Shown piece after piece: positions 47,416-61,669 of a DNA stretch of 64,000 nucleotides. Positions within the stretch are counted from its first letter, which is position 1; each line of letters begins with the position of its first letter. The notes below the pieces were generated by a model. It was given only the letters and a program-made list of their open reading frames with translations. It had not been told where the DNA came from and made no database searches. Source of the DNA: Metopolophium dirhodum (taxonomy: Eukaryota > Arthropoda > Insecta > Hemiptera > Aphididae). The stretch covers positions 10,416,001 through 10,480,000 of the forward strand of contig NC_083562.1 of NCBI RefSeq assembly GCF_019925205.1, written 5' to 3'. A program made the position numbers and the translations under genes.

Positions 47416-50400
47416 GTAAGTCGTAGTCCGACGACGGTCTGGACTTATAACGTCATTGTTACCATCGTTTTTTTAGGTTTTTTCGATTATTATTTTATTA
47501 TAATATTGTAATATTTATAACGATATAATTGTTATAATATTATGTTCACAACGTGTGGATTGGAAAATCTGTTGCACGTATCAGACCGCAGGACGTCTCT
47601 TGCAATATTTTAGACGGCCCAGACACCAAAAGTCGTGTGTTCCAAACACTTTCAAATCGTACAATTTATTACGATACGTTTTCGATTTTTAATTTTTTTT
47701 TTCTTTAAGTATAACAAATTATTCTAAAAACAATTTGCGTGTAAAATGTAATACTTACCTATATTATATTTTTAATAATTTCATATTAACATTTGTCTAT
47801 TATTATTTGATTTATTTTTAAATGCTCGATATTTGTTTTTTTTTGTTGATAAAATGGACCTGAAATATTATAAGTTATTGGCTGGTAATATTTAGACAGA
47901 TATACTAAAGATTGTTAACTATTATGAAATATAAATAATAATTTTAAAATAAATACAGTTTGATCGTACATAGGATAAGACTTACTTTACATTTTACAAA
48001 ATATAAATGCATGGGAAATTATCAATATAAATATTATATAAACATAATAATAATAAATGTAAATATTATTTATTACTATTAGATCGTAAAAATTGTATTT
48101 CTTTAAAACATAAAAAGTCCAAATTGATCGTTTATATTTTTACAAAAAAAAAAAGTCGGGACGGGTTATATTTATTTGCGTTTTATGATTACGCCCGGGT
48201 AAATATTTTTATGAAATATATATTGAATATTAATATATTATCCTATTTGCTCTCTAGAAATACGTGTTAGATCCAAATAGACAAAAATAATATTTAAAAA
48301 AAAATAATAATAATCTAACACACAATATTTGGCATAGGTTAAAATTCTTGTATCCTGATTTTGAAAAAAAAAATAGTTATAGTAACAACTTAAAGTCCGT
48401 GGGTTAGTTTGCAATATATTATGATGTTTTGAACACGTAGGCAATAAGTAATTGTTGTACCCCACCGAAAGCGGATACATTTTTTCTCCAACAACCCGAC
48501 ATTGAATCTCGTGTGTGTCCACTCATTTGTATTGTCTGTTCGATCTTACCAGTGGTTTTCATTCTCATAACCGAGTAAAAAACACATTTATATTACCTAT
48601 AATCGATCGTAAGTGATACACTCTACGTTTTATGTGGGTTGTTCATCAACGTATTTAAATAATGATAATTTAAATAATAATAATACCAATCATATATTTA
48701 CCAAGTTGGTACCTATACTATGTTACGACAATAGATGACTTACATTAGTACAATAGCTTATCTATAAGATTTCAGAATTTTTGACTTTCGTCATTATTGT
48801 TACCCGTTACATATACTTATTTCAGTGACGTATGAAAATATATAATACAATTTATTCTAAGTATATAGATAAAACTATTGGTGATAATAATAATATGTCA
48901 TTATACAAAATAATATATGCGAGTGACACCAGCAATAAATCTACGTCCCGACAAGACGAATGACGATTAATGATACAAATCTCCGTAATAATAATAACAA
49001 TAATAATATTATGTATAGGTAAAATATAACGGTTTCTTGATATTTGAACATGTTTATTTTTTGATGTACCTACGTGTAGACACGTGCTATTCACGATACG
49101 TTCTTTTTTTTTGGTGGAAACGAGTTAATTCTCGTACCTACGTAAATAAACTAGCGCGAAAACTCGCATGTAAATGGCTTTTTTTGCTACCTGAAACTTT
49201 AACGATATTCACTCTTTTAATTTATAAATGTTCCGTTACTTTTATTAGAACTTTTTTATAGTGTAGATAAATATCTGATAAAATGTCTTTAATTTTCGAC
49301 GTTTGACATTATTACGGTATTTTTCCTAAATTTATATTACTTTTAACAATACTTATTTTAATGGTTATTATTTTTTGTGTTGCAATGTATTACCATCAAT
49401 ACTAATTCTTATAATAATTCAAATTATGTTTATAGTGTATTAAATTCGAAATAATTAATAAGAAATCGACATAATTAAAATTGTATAAAACAATATTTTC
49501 ATCATACAAAATTAATAATTAGTTATATTTCCATGAAGTTTATAGTTCGTATAAACAGCTAGTGATCTGCAATAAAAGCGTGTACAATAATTCAATAAAT
49601 GCAACAAATGCAAGTTAACCTAATTTTAAAACGTACTTCTTTTTTATTATGTTTATTTACGTTAAAAATTATAACATAATTTTAACGATTCTGTTTTTGC
49701 AAAAAAAAAAAAATACCCAAAAAAATCTCATCGTTCAGTCAACCGTATATTTTTTCGGGTCTGGTGAGTATTTATAATGCAGTAGAAAAATAAACTTACT
49801 TACTTTTCTTTCATTTATCACAGACAAAGTTAATATCGTTTATATATTTTATATTAAGACATTCAAAATTAGCATAATAATAGCGTGAATAGATATTTTA
49901 ATATTTTCATTTTTATATAATTCAGTAAAAATAATTATAGAAGGTGTTTAGACGAACACTAAAGAATTCTTAGGGCGAATAAATTCCATATAAAATAACT
50001 GATAGATAATATTCTATTATATTAAATTTAAATATTGAACTATTTTGTATATTAATTTAAGTTAATAATAATATTATATACGTTTAAATAGTCCTGAAAA
50101 GCTATAGTATTTGCGCATACGGCATACCTATGTACATTTAAGTTTTAGCTAATTTTATTGTTATACCTTTATAAATTTAATCGTCATTGGTACCTATACT
50201 ATGCATATTATTCTAAATATGTTTACGACTCCTATACAATTTACTTATTATTAAAGATTTGTATTAAAATGATTGTCTGGTTAATAATAAAAAGCGGTAA
50301 TTTTTTAAAAGCTATTCATTTTATATTAAAAACTATTGATTTAATAAATGTGTAGGTACTAATATTATAACGAATAATATATAAGTTAATTATTCATCTT

Positions 50401-51480
50401 AAATAAATTTATAATTCATGGTAATGTAATATCATTCATCAGAGGTATTTTATGTTCACATAAGGTACTTACAATAATAAATATATAGTACCTATTATAG
50501 TATACAATATTTGATATTTATTCTGCAACACAAATTGCAAAACTTAAAGTATAAACATATTCAATTGCTTAAAATCAAATTTTATAAAATTACACATTTT
50601 ATTATTTACAATTGGTGTATTTGCAGTTTTAAAACACGTATAAACATGTAAACGAACGTATATATTTTATTTTATTTGTTTGTACTTACCATAACTATTC
50701 ATAGAAAATAAAATGTCCATCCAAAAGTAATAACACTCTAATTGAAGTTATTTTTAGTCTACTGAATCATAACATCCTTAATTCGACGTTCAGTAAAAAA
50801 TTAATTATATGTATGTTATTAAAATAACATGTTTACCTAATTGATATTTTTAAAGAACAAATCAATACCAATATATGTGTTTTAATGTACCTATGTCTTT
50901 TTTTGTCAAATCAATCATTGATTTGAACTTTTATGAAACTTGCACACAACAAACATAACTAGAAATCCATGTTGTCCAGGAATCAGCCAATTCAATTAAA
51001 TTTTTACAAGCTGAAGTTTATTTGAGTTTTTCAATCTTACCTAACCTTGTATTACATTTTCCAAAAAAATAGGTGCTAAATAATTTTTTACTAAAAAAAA
51101 TGTCATTTTAACTTTAAATGTTTATAGTAAAATAAATAATAATTCATATTTACTTTCCATATTTATTAATTGTTATAAGTAATGTTGTATTAAATTTAAA
51201 ACTTTTTGATTGATAATCATTTTATGATACGTACCTAAATAAAAAAAAATCGAAACTTTCAAATGTATGGATTACAAATGGTTGGTTGAATAACCGAAAT
51301 TTAAAAGTAGATTATGAAGTAAGATTAACTCACTTCTCAGAATTATTTCGATATTTTATCAGTAAAAGAGCTTTTAGTTCATTTATTTTATGCATTAAGC
51401 TATTGTAATTCCGAATTAGGATGGATATTGAATGAATGATAATTACACATCTATTTTTCATGTTTGGTTATAATAAGTTT
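47416..51480. other. AT-rich stretch, probably intronic
   Basis: I see no recognisable exon or transposon protein, only low-complexity AT-rich sequence with short homopolymers. Confidence 0.45.
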
Positions 51481-51489
51481 TTTGATGTG

Positions 51490-52440
51490 GTATATAGTTG
51501 AATGAGAGACTAGGCACTAACTAAGGTTTCAATATGTTCATGGAGCGATGAAAATTCAAGAGATAATAGGGTACTGAGTTGGAGTGGTTACTTGAATTTT
51601 CAATGGTAGTTTGAACACAGGTTTTAGTGAGAACTGGAGTTGAATTTGAAGTAGCGTTTACAATATTTGGGTTAATATTTGTGAATTGGTGGACAGGGGT
51701 TTTTTATTGTAGAGCAGACAGTGTTAGCAGCACCGTCAACAGACATAATGGATGGATGGTTTTAACCATAACGATCGCATTTAAAGGGGGGTTAGGGTAG
51801 GATTTAGTGTGACTATATCCCGAGCTATATTCTTAACAACGAAGACATTATTTTGTATATCTATTGGTTCGGGGCGTTTTGATTTTGATGTAGTGTAAAC
51901 ATTTTATTTCAAAGATGTTAAGGCCTGGCTTCAAATAAAAAAAAAGCGTGCGAGGAAGCATGTTGTTGCATTATAGATAATTGTTTATACTTCTGGAGGT
52001 AATCATATGATAGTAATTAATTTTTAATTTTCTTTATCAATAGGTAGAGTCATGAATATTAATTCTATAAGTACCACACCGTCCACACGACATACTCGGT
52101 CTTCGTTGAATTGGTAAATGTGAAAGTCTACTTGGTTAGATTGAAGGTGTTTAATAACTGAGAAGTAAGACTCTGAAGAAGAAGACTCTATAAGACTGCA
52201 TAATATGGCACTAAGTAAGCTCTAAGACTAAACTGGTTGATCATTTAACATAATTTGTCGAACTCTTATTGGAAAAAATTTCGCCTATTGGTGTATCACA
52301 GAAATAATTGAAATCAGTTACTACCTACCTATTGGGGAAAGTAGTTTAGTTAAATTCAATTTTGTCAGTTTGGTTATCAGTCGTTATCGGGAGAAGCGAT
52401 TTTTTGAGAGTTTTAGGTATTTTGTTTTTATTTGACGATA
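51490..52440 (-). pseudogene. jockey-type LINE ORF1 (gag-like) remnant
   Basis: On the minus strand, in order: a basic lead (SNKNKIPKTLKKSLLP, near 52435-52350), then KHLQSNQVDFHIYQFNEDR with RVDGVVLIEL (52150-52070). The latter resembles the domain before the zinc knuckles of insect LINE ORF1 (VEFHTYQLKEDR.YRVV pattern). Next come FFFYLKPG and LHYIKIKTPRTNRYTK with C..C remnants (51945-51830) where CCHC knuckles should be, and an S/T/N-rich tail (PVHQFTNINPNIVNATSN, near 51690). Frameshifts and stops break the frame. The GC-richer segment at 52620-52820 may be its 5' untranslated region. No ORF2 follows downstream. Confidence 0.6.
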
Positions 52441-52837
52441 AGCTGTATTTAGTAATTGAGACGTCAAAATAAGACATTTAGAAGCCACGAGTATAGTATA
52501 GTGATGAACCCATTATTTTGCTTAGATTGAGATGGTGAATGGTATTATACGTTGACACACTATGTTTACGAGATTATTGTATTATTTACGTGGTTTTATT
52601 TGGAGCAGTTTTAGATAATGTGTGTCTGCCAGGGTGTATGGCGGTTTAAGTTAATCGCGAGATACCGGCTATAAGCGGGAAACCGTGTTAAGGGCCGCCG
52701 TCGTAATACTAATACATAATATAGTTAAGTACCTATATAACCGATTTTAGTAATAAATTATAGTCAGCAATTAACTTGGTAACCAAATATTTTGTGATGG
52801 CGACGCTCCTTCTCACTGACGGGAAGTATAGTATAGT

Positions 52838-52857
52838 ATAGTATAGCTGGTACTTAC
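52838..52857 (+). repeat. (GTATA)n microsatellite
   Basis: Four tandem copies of GTATA (TATAG) in a row. A short simple repeat, likely length-variable. Confidence 0.75.
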
Positions 52858-53179
52858 TTTATTGATAACGCTGGTTTTTTGTTGTGAATCGTGAAAGATA
52901 TGGGTTTTTAACTTAATGAAATAAAAGTACCTACGTACTTACTTAATTTATGTTTTATAAATAATTAATAGTTTTCTAATTATTAACAAATTAACTAGGC
53001 ATGCCTTATGCTATACAATGTAGACTAGTAAATGTTGTCGGTAAGTTATCTACTTTAAACCGCTACAGCTGTCTGATTACTGATTACCCCCGACTATAAT
53101 ACTAGAGTGTAAGACCTTTCATCATGGAATAAATTTTCCCTAGTGTTATCGACTTAATACTAATATACCTACAATACCT

Positions 53180-53320
53180 GCCAATTAGGGTTGGCACTCC
53201 TGGAAATTCCCGGGAACGATCTTGGGAAAGAATATTCTAATTTCCAGGAATTAATTTTGACAAACGGCCTCATGAGCGTCCTCATCTTAACGTGTTTAAA
53301 CATATTTAGTAAATTTAGAT
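53180..53320 (+). mobile_element. possible end of a hAT-like element
   Basis: CAATTAGGGTTGGCACTCCTGG followed by an inverted pair (GGAAATTCCCGGGAA) looks like a hAT-type terminus (TAGGGTTGGCA). No matching opposite end or target-site duplication was found downstream, so this may be a solo end or chance. Confidence 0.3.
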
Positions 53321-53329
53321 CTTCTGCCT

Positions 53330-56300
53330 GAATAGTAGAACAAAATTATTCAATCGGGATTTTTTTTATGAATATTAACAAAATTGATGTTTTAGATACT
53401 CAATGGAAGTATGGTGGAGTGAATTGGAAATATAATAATTTTTTTTTATTAACATTGACACAATGTGTACACTGTACAATAAAAAATAATTTTATATTTT
53501 TTTTTTAAATTTGTTTGGATTAATTTTATAAAAAAAAAAATTGAAAAATAGGTAAGTAAATATGTCTATACCTAATATACCTATTATACTTAATATAAAA
53601 TAATATTATCAGAATTAAATAAAAAATCAATTGCATTTTCAAAATATTTAGACTAAGAAATTATTTATTATTGTAAAGCTATAAAAAAGCAAAGGTATTT
53701 AAATAAATATTTGAAATTTTTGAATCTTTTTGAATTTTTTTTACGTGTTTATAAAAATGTTTAGGAACAATGTTTTTAATTTTTTAGAGAAGTCTACTAA
53801 TACATCATAACAAGTTTTAGTTTACAAGGTTCTGAATATAATATTAAAATACTATGAATATTTATAAATCGTCAATTATTTTAGTTTTAAGACCAATGCC
53901 CACAGCGTATAGCTACCTAAACTTATGTTGAGAGAGAGAATCGATTCAGTGCAAATGATTCATACCAAACCAACCACACATTAATCAAGGGAATTCACTT
54001 TAGTATACATAGTTAATATAATAAAATATAACAATGTTTTGGGGGGGAGCGATTGAAAATTTGTTTTACAAAAGTGGTGAATATCTTATCGTATTATGTA
54101 CCCATAGGTTTCACTTTAAATTATTACTATTTTTATAATATTGATTTGAAATTAAAGGACATACAATTAAAATATTAGGGATATTTGTATAATTTATTTA
54201 AATTAAACGTATAATATTATTTGTGTCAATTTTCAATTTAAATGTAAGGTAGGGTACTCATGAAGAAGCTGCTTTGGAAAACGGTTAAATTGGTTTTGAT
54301 TTTGATATTTACTCATTACACTATAATAATATAATATAGTATACACACATACATTCTCCTCCTTCTATTTTTTTTTTAGATTAATAACTATATCTTTTAA
54401 CTGTAGAGAAACAATATATTTTTATGCAATTGCAGGTTATTTAAAACTGACATTTAGAAATTGAAACACATCAGTATCAGTTGATGAGTAAAAAAAAATG
54501 TCTACTTTTTTCAACAGAACTTAACCTACTAAACCTATGAAATAGGAATATATTTTATCCACTGACTTTTTAATGTAGATTTCCCGTCCACTAGCTACAG
54601 TCTTGCAGTTATATTATAAATAAAATATGAAAAATTAAAATAATAAAATACCTACCGTTTAAATGTTAGTGCGTAAGGTCCCATTATGGCAATTGATAAG
54701 TAATCACTGAACATCACGAAATAGGTTTAGGAAAATGAAAGAATATTATTAATTCGCCATTAAAATTGATTGTTATTAATTATTGATCAAATGGCATGAT
54801 AAATACGGTTACCTATAGAAATGTAATTTTACGTTAAAACATTACGTCTAGGTGAATCTTCTATGGGAATCGTTATGTAATGCCATTACTTACGCGATTA
54901 TGTGTACAGTGGTACAAAATTGAAAATACACTCACACATATATAATATAATATAAAACGTAGACTGTACGCTGCAATTTCCTGCTATTCGTGCTGTTACA
55001 TCGACGGTGCTGTAATTATAATTAAAGTAGAATATAGAAGTTTTAAATCATATTTGCAGATTCCACCCCAATATTGAACCAATGTGTAGGTAGACTGTGC
55101 GTACGTATACCATAATATGACGATGGTGTATAGTGCTTATGACAGTATTATAGTTTTCCATTGCAGCTTGCTGTCAGAACATATTATTATATGAATGTAA
55201 AACTCAACAGAAATTACTATATAGTTTATTAATTATCCATTTCTCTGCGCTTATATTTATCATACAAACAACAATAATCGCAATCATATTAATGCGGATA
55301 TTATTAATCATTATAATATAGGTACTATAACCGTGTTTTCTGTCATGACATACAGACTCTCAGCCGAAAATAAATAATGTTAGGTATATTTATTTTTAAA
55401 TTTAAATAAAATACGATTTCGGATTTTTGTTACATCTACACATTACACACTCAAGCTACACATTAATTATTTTAATAGTTTTAGAAAATACAGTAAATTT
55501 TACAAAATATTAGACTTGGCTGAATTCATTGAGTAATATACCTATGATCTGAATTTAATGTGCTTAATTCTAATCATTATCAAAACATTAATATTTCTCT
55601 ACTTGTCTATAACATCATCAATAAAGTGCCCAGGTGTTATTTATTTTAATGTATCTATGAAATGAAACAGGAATTTAAATTATACGATCAGTTGTATATT
55701 TGTATTTAAATAAATTAAGGACGGAAATATTTCGACAAGTATATAATATGAAAGTATGCACGGTTTTATATCAATAGTTTTTGCACAATTACATTTATTA
55801 TTGAAATAGTAATAAATTTAGGTATTAAGATAAAAATCGCAGTCTAAACGAGTGTATACATTAGATAAGATACAATTATTTAATTAAATGTTTTTGATTT
55901 TAATTCATTGAGAGAAGATTTTTTTTAGAAATTCAATGTTTTATAGTTATCTACGTCAAAATGTTCCATTGTCATTTCAGCTTCACCACTTATTTAAAAC
56001 AATATAATTACTGAATAAATTTCATGATTCTTACGTAATAGAATAATAATTGATGATTATAAGTTATATAGTTATATAATTATAACTTTTAGGAACATCA
56101 AAGAAATATATATGATGGTGTACAAAATAATGTTAAATAATATTTAACTACTGAAAAACTTTCAGCTGTTGACTAAGAAATTAAGAAAATATCTACTAAT
56201 TTTCAAAATATTTAAATTTTTGTTTGTAAAATCCATATAACATAGATTTTTTTTTATATTTATGTATACAATCCTGTACTTTGTTGGTGTATTTCAAATA

Positions 56301-58070
56301 AAAGAAAATTCAATCGTAAAAAACACTTGTGATTATAGACTCTATTTTTAAATAAAACACGTTCTCGTAAATAATAATCAATATTCAATAATTTATTTTT
56401 AATTGCGCCGATATCAAACTATTTTTTCTTTAATATTTTGTTACTCCTGCTAGTGTACCACAAAAGTATATTTAAAAAGAAAATGACAAATTAAGTGTAA
56501 TTAATGGTCCTCCAAATTTCTTAAGTTGTTTTGTACACAATTTTTTATTATTATGGTTACCCTCTGCAGCTGTGACATTTGAAGTAATTTACAAAATTAT
56601 TATTGTTAAACGTTGAACATTAAAATATCAAGATATTTTCAATGACATAAGTTTTATATTTACATATTTTATTGTATTGTAATATTCTAAGTTTTTATTA
56701 TATTTTCTCTTTTATTTTCAAAATTAGACAAGCATATTTTTTCTTAAATTTTTAACTAACAATTTTATTGTTGGTTTTAATTGTAATGAAAATTATAATC
56801 GTCAAGCGTATAACATTTTATTGTACGATTGGTTTTGAAATGTACAAAGTTTGAGATTTTTGGCTCGATAGGGAAACTTAATTAGTTTCCAGAAACGTTG
56901 GGTGAACAAATAAAAGCTTTACACTGTCGTTCAAAGCATGTGTTTCCTTTTATTTATTTTTTTTTCATTTTATTTCAAATCTCAAATTAGCAAGAGAGTA
57001 AGTTGTTTTTATTTGAGCCTTTTAAGGTTTTTTTCACTTGCTAGAATAATTATTATTTAATGTGAATGTACTCGTACATGAATTAAGAAGGTAAAACATG
57101 ATTTAGAGGTGAAAAATATGGCAATAATCCAAATTATTCAGTTTATTGTTGTATATTATATCGATAATACAGCTTACTAAACTCTTTACTTCTATGAAGT
57201 ATAGCAATCAAAATAATATGTTCGAAGCTGAAAACAGACATTTTAAGTAACAAATTATTATTTTAATATCAAATATTTCGTTACAATTTGTACTGATTTG
57301 AATATTTATAGATATCGATGAAAATATTGTGTAAGTACTAGCGTTAATTTTAAATACTAGGTAGTTTATTTTATAATCTATATAGCTAGGTAGGTACAAT
57401 AGGTACAATGTTCATAATATAATTTAACAACTAGTTGTGAATAATGGTACAACATATTTTAATAAAATCATTTCAATATCATTGCATACAATATAATTAA
57501 AGCAGATTTTCTTATATTTTGTAGAATTTTGTTAGTAATATACTCCTTGTGTATTGTATATTTGTATAATTCTGCACTGTATACTTACCTCTCTAAATAA
57601 TTGTTGTGTCATATTGATTAATATTTTAAAAATAAAAGTACCAAACAACAATTACAATAATAACATCTTAAGGAATAACTATGTGCTCTTTTTATTACTG
57701 GCAAATCAGTTATTGAATCAATGAACCAGAATAGCTTTTCTTCTCGAAACTAATTAAATTTAACTATACGATACAGTTTTACAATGAACATTTGCATAAT
57801 TTTTTTCTTCATACCACGTTGATTAATTGTAATGCTAAGTTAAAAATGAAAGGAGATGCCAAAAATCCAATATCCAGTGCATTGAATAATAATTGTATTC
57901 TTTAAAAATATTCATGTTCTAAATTTATTTTTATTACCACACGTTTATGTAAAAAATATTTTGAAACAATATTATTGTTCAATAAATAAATGTTAAAAAT
58001 ATACCTATATGATTATATTTATTTAGGTACCTACATAAGTATTTTTTTATTTTTCAAAACTTAAAACATA
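53330..58070. other. AT-rich stretch, probably intronic
   Basis: I see no exon or transposon protein. Low-complexity DNA throughout, with a CCTCCTTC-T-rich tract near 54357 and a poly-G tract near 54040. Confidence 0.45.
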
Positions 58071-58085
58071 TATATTATAAGTGAT

Positions 58086-58798
58086 TAGGGTTCTAAGTTT
58101 GAAATATTTCACTTGAAATTTTTCAATTGAAATATTTAAAAATTGAAAATTTCACGGTTCTTGAAATATTTCAATGAAGTTATGAAAAATATTTTTTCTT
58201 TTTTTAAACGTGTTTGGTTATAGATGATTAGAAACAATAAATTGATTACACACTTAGAATTAAAGAAAAACATATTATGTTTGTTGATTTATTATTTCAT
58301 ATTTGTATATTCTATATTTTATAGTGCTGAAAAATATTCCTGGCATTATTTTGAGAATAAAAACATTTTTTTACATGAGTTTTAAAATATTGTTGTATAT
58401 TAGCGATTCAAAAGATAATGGTTTGAAATAAAGTTGAAGTCAATTCCAACAATGAATGAAATAATAGTGTATTTTCAGTAATTATTTATTATAAAGTGTA
58501 CAAAAGTCGTATAATATGTGTGTATATGTGGCTGAGTGATGTGAAGGTGAGCGGGCTCATTATTTAATACATAAATCATATAGTATGTTATAACTATTGT
58601 AGATTTGTTAAGCAACTTATAAATTATATGTAAATATGTTATATATTTTTTTTGTTTCATACAATAAACCAACTTTTAAAAATATTCACTTAGAAGTTGA
58701 CGACTATAAACTTTTAGGTATAATAATCATTTTATTTTTATTTTTCATCAAAATGAAATATTTCAAGAAAATAAATTTCATGAAATTTTAAAACCCTA
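58086..58798. mobile_element. hAT-like non-autonomous element with TAGGGTT ends
   Basis: A 713-bp element beginning TAGGGTTCTAAG and ending AAAACCCTA, flanked by a perfect 8-bp duplication TAAGTGAT (58078-58085 and 58799-58806). Subterminal regions on both sides are rich in GAAATATTTC-type words in inverted arrangement. The interior is AT-rich, and the 65-residue frame inside (58672-58475) has no transposase features. The duplication length and ends point to the hAT superfamily. Confidence 0.83.
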
Positions 58799-58809
58799 TA
58801 AGTGATACA

Positions 58810-61060
58810 TACAGAATCATCAGAATGTAGTGCATATTATTCACAATTCACTGAACATGTTGAAATGTTAAAAACTATACCTTATTGTTTATAAATATGA
58901 TTTAATTAACTACAATGAATGGCTTATAAAATAAAATAATTTGTTTTTATCATTATATTATATGTAATTTATATTATCAAAATAAATATAACAAAATGTT
59001 TGAGCAACAAGTCTATCTTGATTAAACTATGTCATTGTAATAGAACTATGCATGATACAATTTAATAACATTACTAAACACTATTTTTTATTTTTTCATG
59101 GGGAGGGGGATTAATCGGATCCTGTTAAACAGACCAACATGGTTGAGAAGGTATTTTTATTAATTAATTCGATTTGTCATTGTGTTTTACTGCTGACTTA
59201 TAAATTGCGTAATATTTTTAATAGCATCTGTATCACACACTGAATAATTAATCGTTTAGGTCAAGCAATTTAATTTTAGATTACATCATGAAAGTCAATA
59301 CACGTATAATTATGAGTACAACTCCCAAAACTGGGTACCATTGACCCGGTTGGGTACCAATTATAATCAAATGGTCACGGCATTTTTGGATAAATTAAGG
59401 GTAGGTACCTATATAATATTACAAATACATATTTACATATTATTATATGTATGCCTAATAAAAGTGTATTGAAGTTTAACAAAAATAAATGAAAATTTTT
59501 ATCGAATTGACCACTAACCTTTTTTTTTGCCACTGTTATGACACAGGTAGGTTTATTTTTTGTAGCTGCACACGCAATACAGTGATGTTATAGAAAACAA
59601 GTGAGGCAAAATTCTGAAACAAAATATAATAATATGTACTAAGTCACGAATTAAAAAAAAAGTTTCGATATTTCATGATTTTTGAAAAATAAAATTATAT
59701 GACCGCAACCTTACGACTTTATAACACAGCAGTAACCACATTAAAATGTGCAATGAGATCGAAAATAATAGGTGTAGAATTTTATACTTAAACTGTATAA
59801 AATTAAAATATATTAAGAATATCAACTTGTATCCTGTTTTAAATTTATGTTGTTATTTTTATTAAGAAATATTAAATAATTACTGTTTTTTTTTTTAAAA
59901 AACAAAACTCTTTTATGCATTTTGTACGGTGTATTTTGTTTTTAATGAAAAGTAAGTCATGATGTTCAAAGTTTTTGATGTATAAATGAATTATTGTTTA
60001 TTTCTTCAAAAAGATAATAGGCCCCACTGAAAATATATATTTGTATATAAATATTATATAAATGAGATTTAAAAAATATTAAGAACCAATAACATCTAAT
60101 AAGATTTTGAAAATGTATTTACTTGTTTGAAAATTATTTTTATTCTTCATTCTTATTACGTCATACGCTAATAAAATAATACGTAACAACAATTTGAAAT
60201 TTGAATAAAACTGTGTGACGGCGTTAAGAATATAGTAAATATTGTGTTAAGTTATTTCATTTTTATGTTCTTCAATTAATTATTTATCGGAGTATAGACT
60301 CGTGTTGATACTCATTTTTCAGAAAATAATAAATAAATTGAAATCATAATAATAATATTATTAGCTTCATTTTATCGATATATTAATATTGTTTGCAGGA
60401 ATAAATTTTAATAAAACTAACATAATTCTACGTACTTATTATAAAAAGTATAATAAAGATTTTTTTTTCCAAAAGTTATAAAATCCAATTTGAAACAATA
60501 ACGATCGGTAAACATCATATTATACATAATCTATTATCGTGAATCAATAATATGTCAAAGACGAGAAAATAACATATTAATATTTACGTTTTAAGTTATG
60601 TTATTCGCAACTAGGAGTGTGTGAAAGACGACACTTTTTACAGTACAAAAAATGATTCAGTATTAATTTTGTTATTTAGTTTTAATTAAAAAATATTAGA
60701 TGAAAAAACTTAAAACATTTCAATATAACTTAAATTATCTTCATCTGTTGCGCGTACCTACACAGTACACAATTACATTTTCAAAATATTTAGGCTAATT
60801 TTAGACTATTTTATACCACGGACATTTTCACGCCGTTACATGGTACGAGATATCGACGCATAAGTTAATAACTGCAGCAATACGCGATATAGTGATATTA
60901 AAATAATTATTAATACTATAATATATGCAATATTTTTGGCAAAAATGATTTCGACTTACCAAAAAACTAATAGAAAAATAAATTACTAATAAAAATATAA
61001 ATGTACGCTAACCAATTAATATCCTTAGAAATATAGGGTGACATTCAACAGACCTCAAAA
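58810..61060. other. AT-rich stretch, probably intronic
   Basis: I see nothing coding and no bounded repeat. Confidence 0.45.
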
Positions 61061-61064
61061 TCAT

Positions 61065-61260
61065 TTTTCGTATACACCACTGATTAATCATTGAATTCAA
61101 ATTTAACACATCCGTTACATTGGCCTATATTAAATAACAAGAAACACTGGACACGTCCTACTATTTAGGTACAGTAGAGCAAATTCTCCGGTTTCTTTTA
61201 GTGTTACACTCTATCGGAATACAGTAAAATACGGTGCCAGTATATTATTGTAATAATGCA
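61065..61260 (-). repeat. fragment of the GATTCTGAG repeat family, inverted
   Basis: On the minus strand this reads GCTCTACTGTACC, then GTAACGGATG, GTTAAATTTGAATTCAATGAT and a GATTTTGAGG word. That matches the left end of the large repeat at 39.84-40.0 kb. The body of the repeat is missing. Confidence 0.6.
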
Positions 61261-61669
61261 TTTATTTTTATTAATATGTTAATTTATTATAATAATATGA
61301 TATTCTCAGCAAATAGTTGAAAAAAACTCCAACGTAGGTACGCATTAATATAATAAACTGTCAACTAACAACTTTAGAGATTACTGCGTGAAAACCATAC
61401 ATCCTTTACCCAAATCAAAGCATTTTGGATGTGTGCCAATTTATCTAGGAACATTATTCTGATCTTTAATAAACACTGGTACCGGTGGTGCTGTGATTAA
61501 ATTGTACTAATAATTTTTTATCAATGTAACTGATTAATATTAAAATTCTTTTTAATTAAGTATTTAATAATTATTATGATAAAATAAAAATACTTATTTC
61601 AATCTAGCAGGGATGCTTAATAATTATTTATTTAAAATATTTAATTAAAAAAATAGTTATAGACAAAAC

